From: Actinomyces viscosus
GTDB taxonomy: Bacteria > Bacteroidota > Bacteroidia > Flavobacteriales_D > Crocinitomicaceae
Length of the DNA stretch: 7,948 nt
NCBI GenBank assembly: GCA_943326975.2
Contig: CALPVI020000066.1
Coordinates: 1 to 7,948 of the forward strand
Reading direction: 5' to 3'
A model generated the notes under the pieces. That model saw nothing but the letters and a program-made list of their open reading frames with translations. It searched no databases and was not told where the DNA came from. Below are positions 6,284 through 7,948 of this stretch, piece by piece (positions within the stretch are counted from its first letter, which is position 1; the number at the start of each line of letters is the position of its first letter). Position numbers and translations under genes: made by a program.

Positions 6284-7948
6284 ATGAACTTTAGACTAAC
6301 TCTTCTTTTTTTAATTTTATCAAATTTGCTTTTTTCTCAGCAAACGAAAGTTTCTGGTGTAGTAAAAGATAAAGAGACTGGAGAGTTGTTGTCTTTTGTT
6401 ACAGTTAGATTTCGTGATTCTAAAATTGGCACATTAACTGATACAAATGGTTATTTTCTATTAGAAACTTATTACGCAACTGATTCTTTAGTTTTCGATT
6501 ATGTTGGGTATAAAACTTTTGTTGTGAAAATACAACTGGATAAAGTTCAAGTTTTTGATATTAAGTTGTCTATTTCTACTAAAGAAATAGAAGAGGTTAA
6601 AATTAGACCGCCTGATGAATTTCCATCAACTACATTACATAAACGTGTAATTGCAAATAAACGAATTAATAACAAGGAGAAATTGGATTCATATGAGTAT
6701 GAATTGTATAACAAGGTTCAAATAGATATTGATAATCTTGGAAGTACAGCCCTTGATCGAAATTTAATAGAAAAACTTCATGTATTAGATAATTATATTG
6801 ATACTTCTGGAAAAAAGCCATTTTTACCTGCTTTATTGAGTGAATCATTGTCTAAATATTATTATAAGAATAATCCAAAGATGAAACGTGAAATAGTCTC
6901 TGGTTCATATGTATCTGGTGTTTCAACTATTCAATTAAACCAGTTTTTGGGGGATATGTATGTAGATATTAATATTTATGAAAATTCAATTCCCTTATTT
7001 AATCAAGCATTTATTAGTCCTCTTGCAAATTATGCTAGAAGTTTTTATAGATTCTATTTAGATGATTCAACTTTTATAGATAATAAATGGTGCTATAAAT
7101 TAACATTTAAGCCAAAAAGAAATTCAGACTTAACATTTCAAGGGGAAATGTGGATTCACGACACCACTTATGCTGTTAAAAGTATTAGTGCAAAAATTAC
7201 TCCTGGTACTAATATGAATTATGTTCAAGATTTTTATTTTGAGCAAGAGTTTGATCAAGTTGCAAAAGAAGTTTGGATGTTGACAAGTGAAAAGTTAATT
7301 GCTGATTTAAAAATTTCGAAGAATTCACAATTGAATGGTGTTATTGGAAGAAAAACTTCTTCAAGAAAAAATTATAAAGTAAATGTTACTTATGCATCTG
7401 ATTTCTACAAAAGTGATTTTACGGTAGAGATGCAAGATAGCGCTAAAATTAGAACAGAAGATTTTTGGAAGAAAAATAGACATATGCCACTTTCTTCTCA
7501 AGAAAATGGTATAAATGAAATGATAGATACATTGAATAATCTTCCAATGTTTAAAACATTTAAAAAGTTAGCTTATTTTGGAACAACTACTTATTATCCA
7601 ATTAATAAATTTGAAATAGGTAAATCGTCTTCCTTATATAGTCGTAATCCAGTTGAACAAAATAGGTTTTCTCTGTCATTAAGGACGTCAAATAAATTTT
7701 CTACACGAGTTGAAATAGGTGGGAAAATAGCTTATGGAACTTTAGATGAGAAATTCAAATATGGTTTTTCGCTAAGATATAATCTAACTCCAAAAAAGAG
7801 AGGGATGCTAACTGCGTATTATAATTATGATATTGAACAAATAGGGCAATCACCTACGGCATCTTCTGTTGGTTCTACTTTTGGTACATTGTTTCGAACA
7901 GGCCCATTGGATAAGTTAACTTTTGTTGAGAAAATTGGTTTCAATTTC
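6284..7948 (+). CDS. DUF5686 / CarboxypepD_reg-like outer-membrane protein (partial)
   Basis: The frame is open from the ATG at 6284 to the window edge, giving 555 codons; I recall related proteins of around 800 residues, so the C-terminal barrel is probably missing. Residues 1-18 are a signal peptide (core LTLLFLILSNLLF, likely cleavage LFS-QQ). Residues 22 to about 98 form a carboxypeptidase-regulatory-like beta domain with the recognisable run VSGVVKDKETGE, TLTDTNGYF and FDYVGYK. A linker (ELYNKVQIDIDN and surroundings) leads to a middle region containing SPLANYARSFYRFYLDD, WCYKLTFKPKR and GEMWIHDTTYAVKSISAKI, which resembles the DUF5686 family. From about residue 455, alternating hydrophobic strands (RFSLSLRTSNKF, RVEIGGKIAYG, YGFSLRYNL, GMLTAYYNYD) look like outer-membrane barrel strands. 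Unlike SusC proteins, no TonB plug domain is seen. The molecular function of the family is not known to me. The gene follows tatC by 20 bases in the same direction, without a visible terminator or separate promoter, so co-transcription is likely. Confidence 0.85.
   Translation, partial: MNFRLTLLFLILSNLLFSQQTKVSGVVKDKETGELLSFVTVRFRDSKIGTLTDTNGYFLLETYYATDSLVFDYVGYKTFVVKIQLDKVQVFDIKLSISTKEIEEVKIRPPDEFPSTTLHKRVIANKRINNKEKLDSYEYELYNKVQIDIDNLGSTALDRNLIEKLHVLDNYIDTSGKKPFLPALLSESLSKYYYKNNPKMKREIVSGSYVSGVSTIQLNQFLGDMYVDINIYENSIPLFNQAFISPLANYARSFYRFYLDDSTFIDNKWCYKLTFKPKRNSDLTFQGEMWIHDTTYAVKSISAKITPGTNMNYVQDFYFEQEFDQVAKEVWMLTSEKLIADLKISKNSQLNGVIGRKTSSRKNYKVNVTYASDFYKSDFTVEMQDSAKIRTEDFWKKNRHMPLSSQENGINEMIDTLNNLPMFKTFKKLAYFGTTTYYPINKFEIGKSSSLYSRNPVEQNRFSLSLRTSNKFSTRVEIGGKIAYGTLDEKFKYGFSLRYNLTPKKRGMLTAYYNYDIEQIGQSPTASSVGSTFGTLFRTGPLDKLTFVEKIGFNF

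Noticed and set aside
6666..6848. Minus-strand open frame of 60 codons
   Set aside because: It is antisense to the DUF5686 gene, has no recognisable domain, and the plus-strand frame is clearly coding.

Overview
The window looks like ordinary chromosome from a low-GC member of the Bacteroidota, most likely a flavobacteria-like lineage. The evidence is the AT-rich sequence, gene starts without Shine-Dalgarno sequences, promoter elements resembling the Bacteroidota -33 TTTG / -7 TAnnTTTG pattern, a RecQ with the long C-terminal tail ending RIKFMSEMAN, a CarboxypepD_reg-like plus DUF5686 outer-membrane protein, and a long chain of PKD domains on a secreted protein. The genus cannot be named from the sequence.

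Layout from left to right. Positions 1-2997 (minus strand) hold the first 999 codons of a giant secreted protein. It has a signal peptide followed by eleven PKD-like domains, and its C-terminus lies beyond the left edge. A 116-bp gap (2998-3113) carries a good candidate promoter for that gene. Positions 3114-5294 (minus) encode a complete RecQ helicase. A 180-bp divergent intergenic region (5295-5474) follows. Positions 5475-6263 (plus) encode a complete TatC. Twenty bases later a DUF5686-family outer-membrane beta-barrel protein starts at 6284 and runs off the right edge with 555 codons visible.

Functionally there are two groups. RecQ is a stand-alone housekeeping DNA-repair helicase. The other three genes concern the envelope: TatC is the inner-membrane receptor for export of folded proteins, the DUF5686 protein is predicted to sit in the outer membrane and is probably co-transcribed with tatC, and the PKD protein is predicted to be exported to the surface or medium, where such repeat chains act as stalks or adhesive spacers.

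I found no RNA gene, insertion sequence, CRISPR array or clear intrinsic terminator, and no convincing new multi-gene system. The most distinctive material is inside the PKD array: a cysteine pair in ten of eleven repeats, and one repeat with an aspartate-rich, calcium-loop-like insertion. A second point is the direct recQ/tatC adjacency, which lacks the kpsF-type gene I recall between them in flavobacteria.
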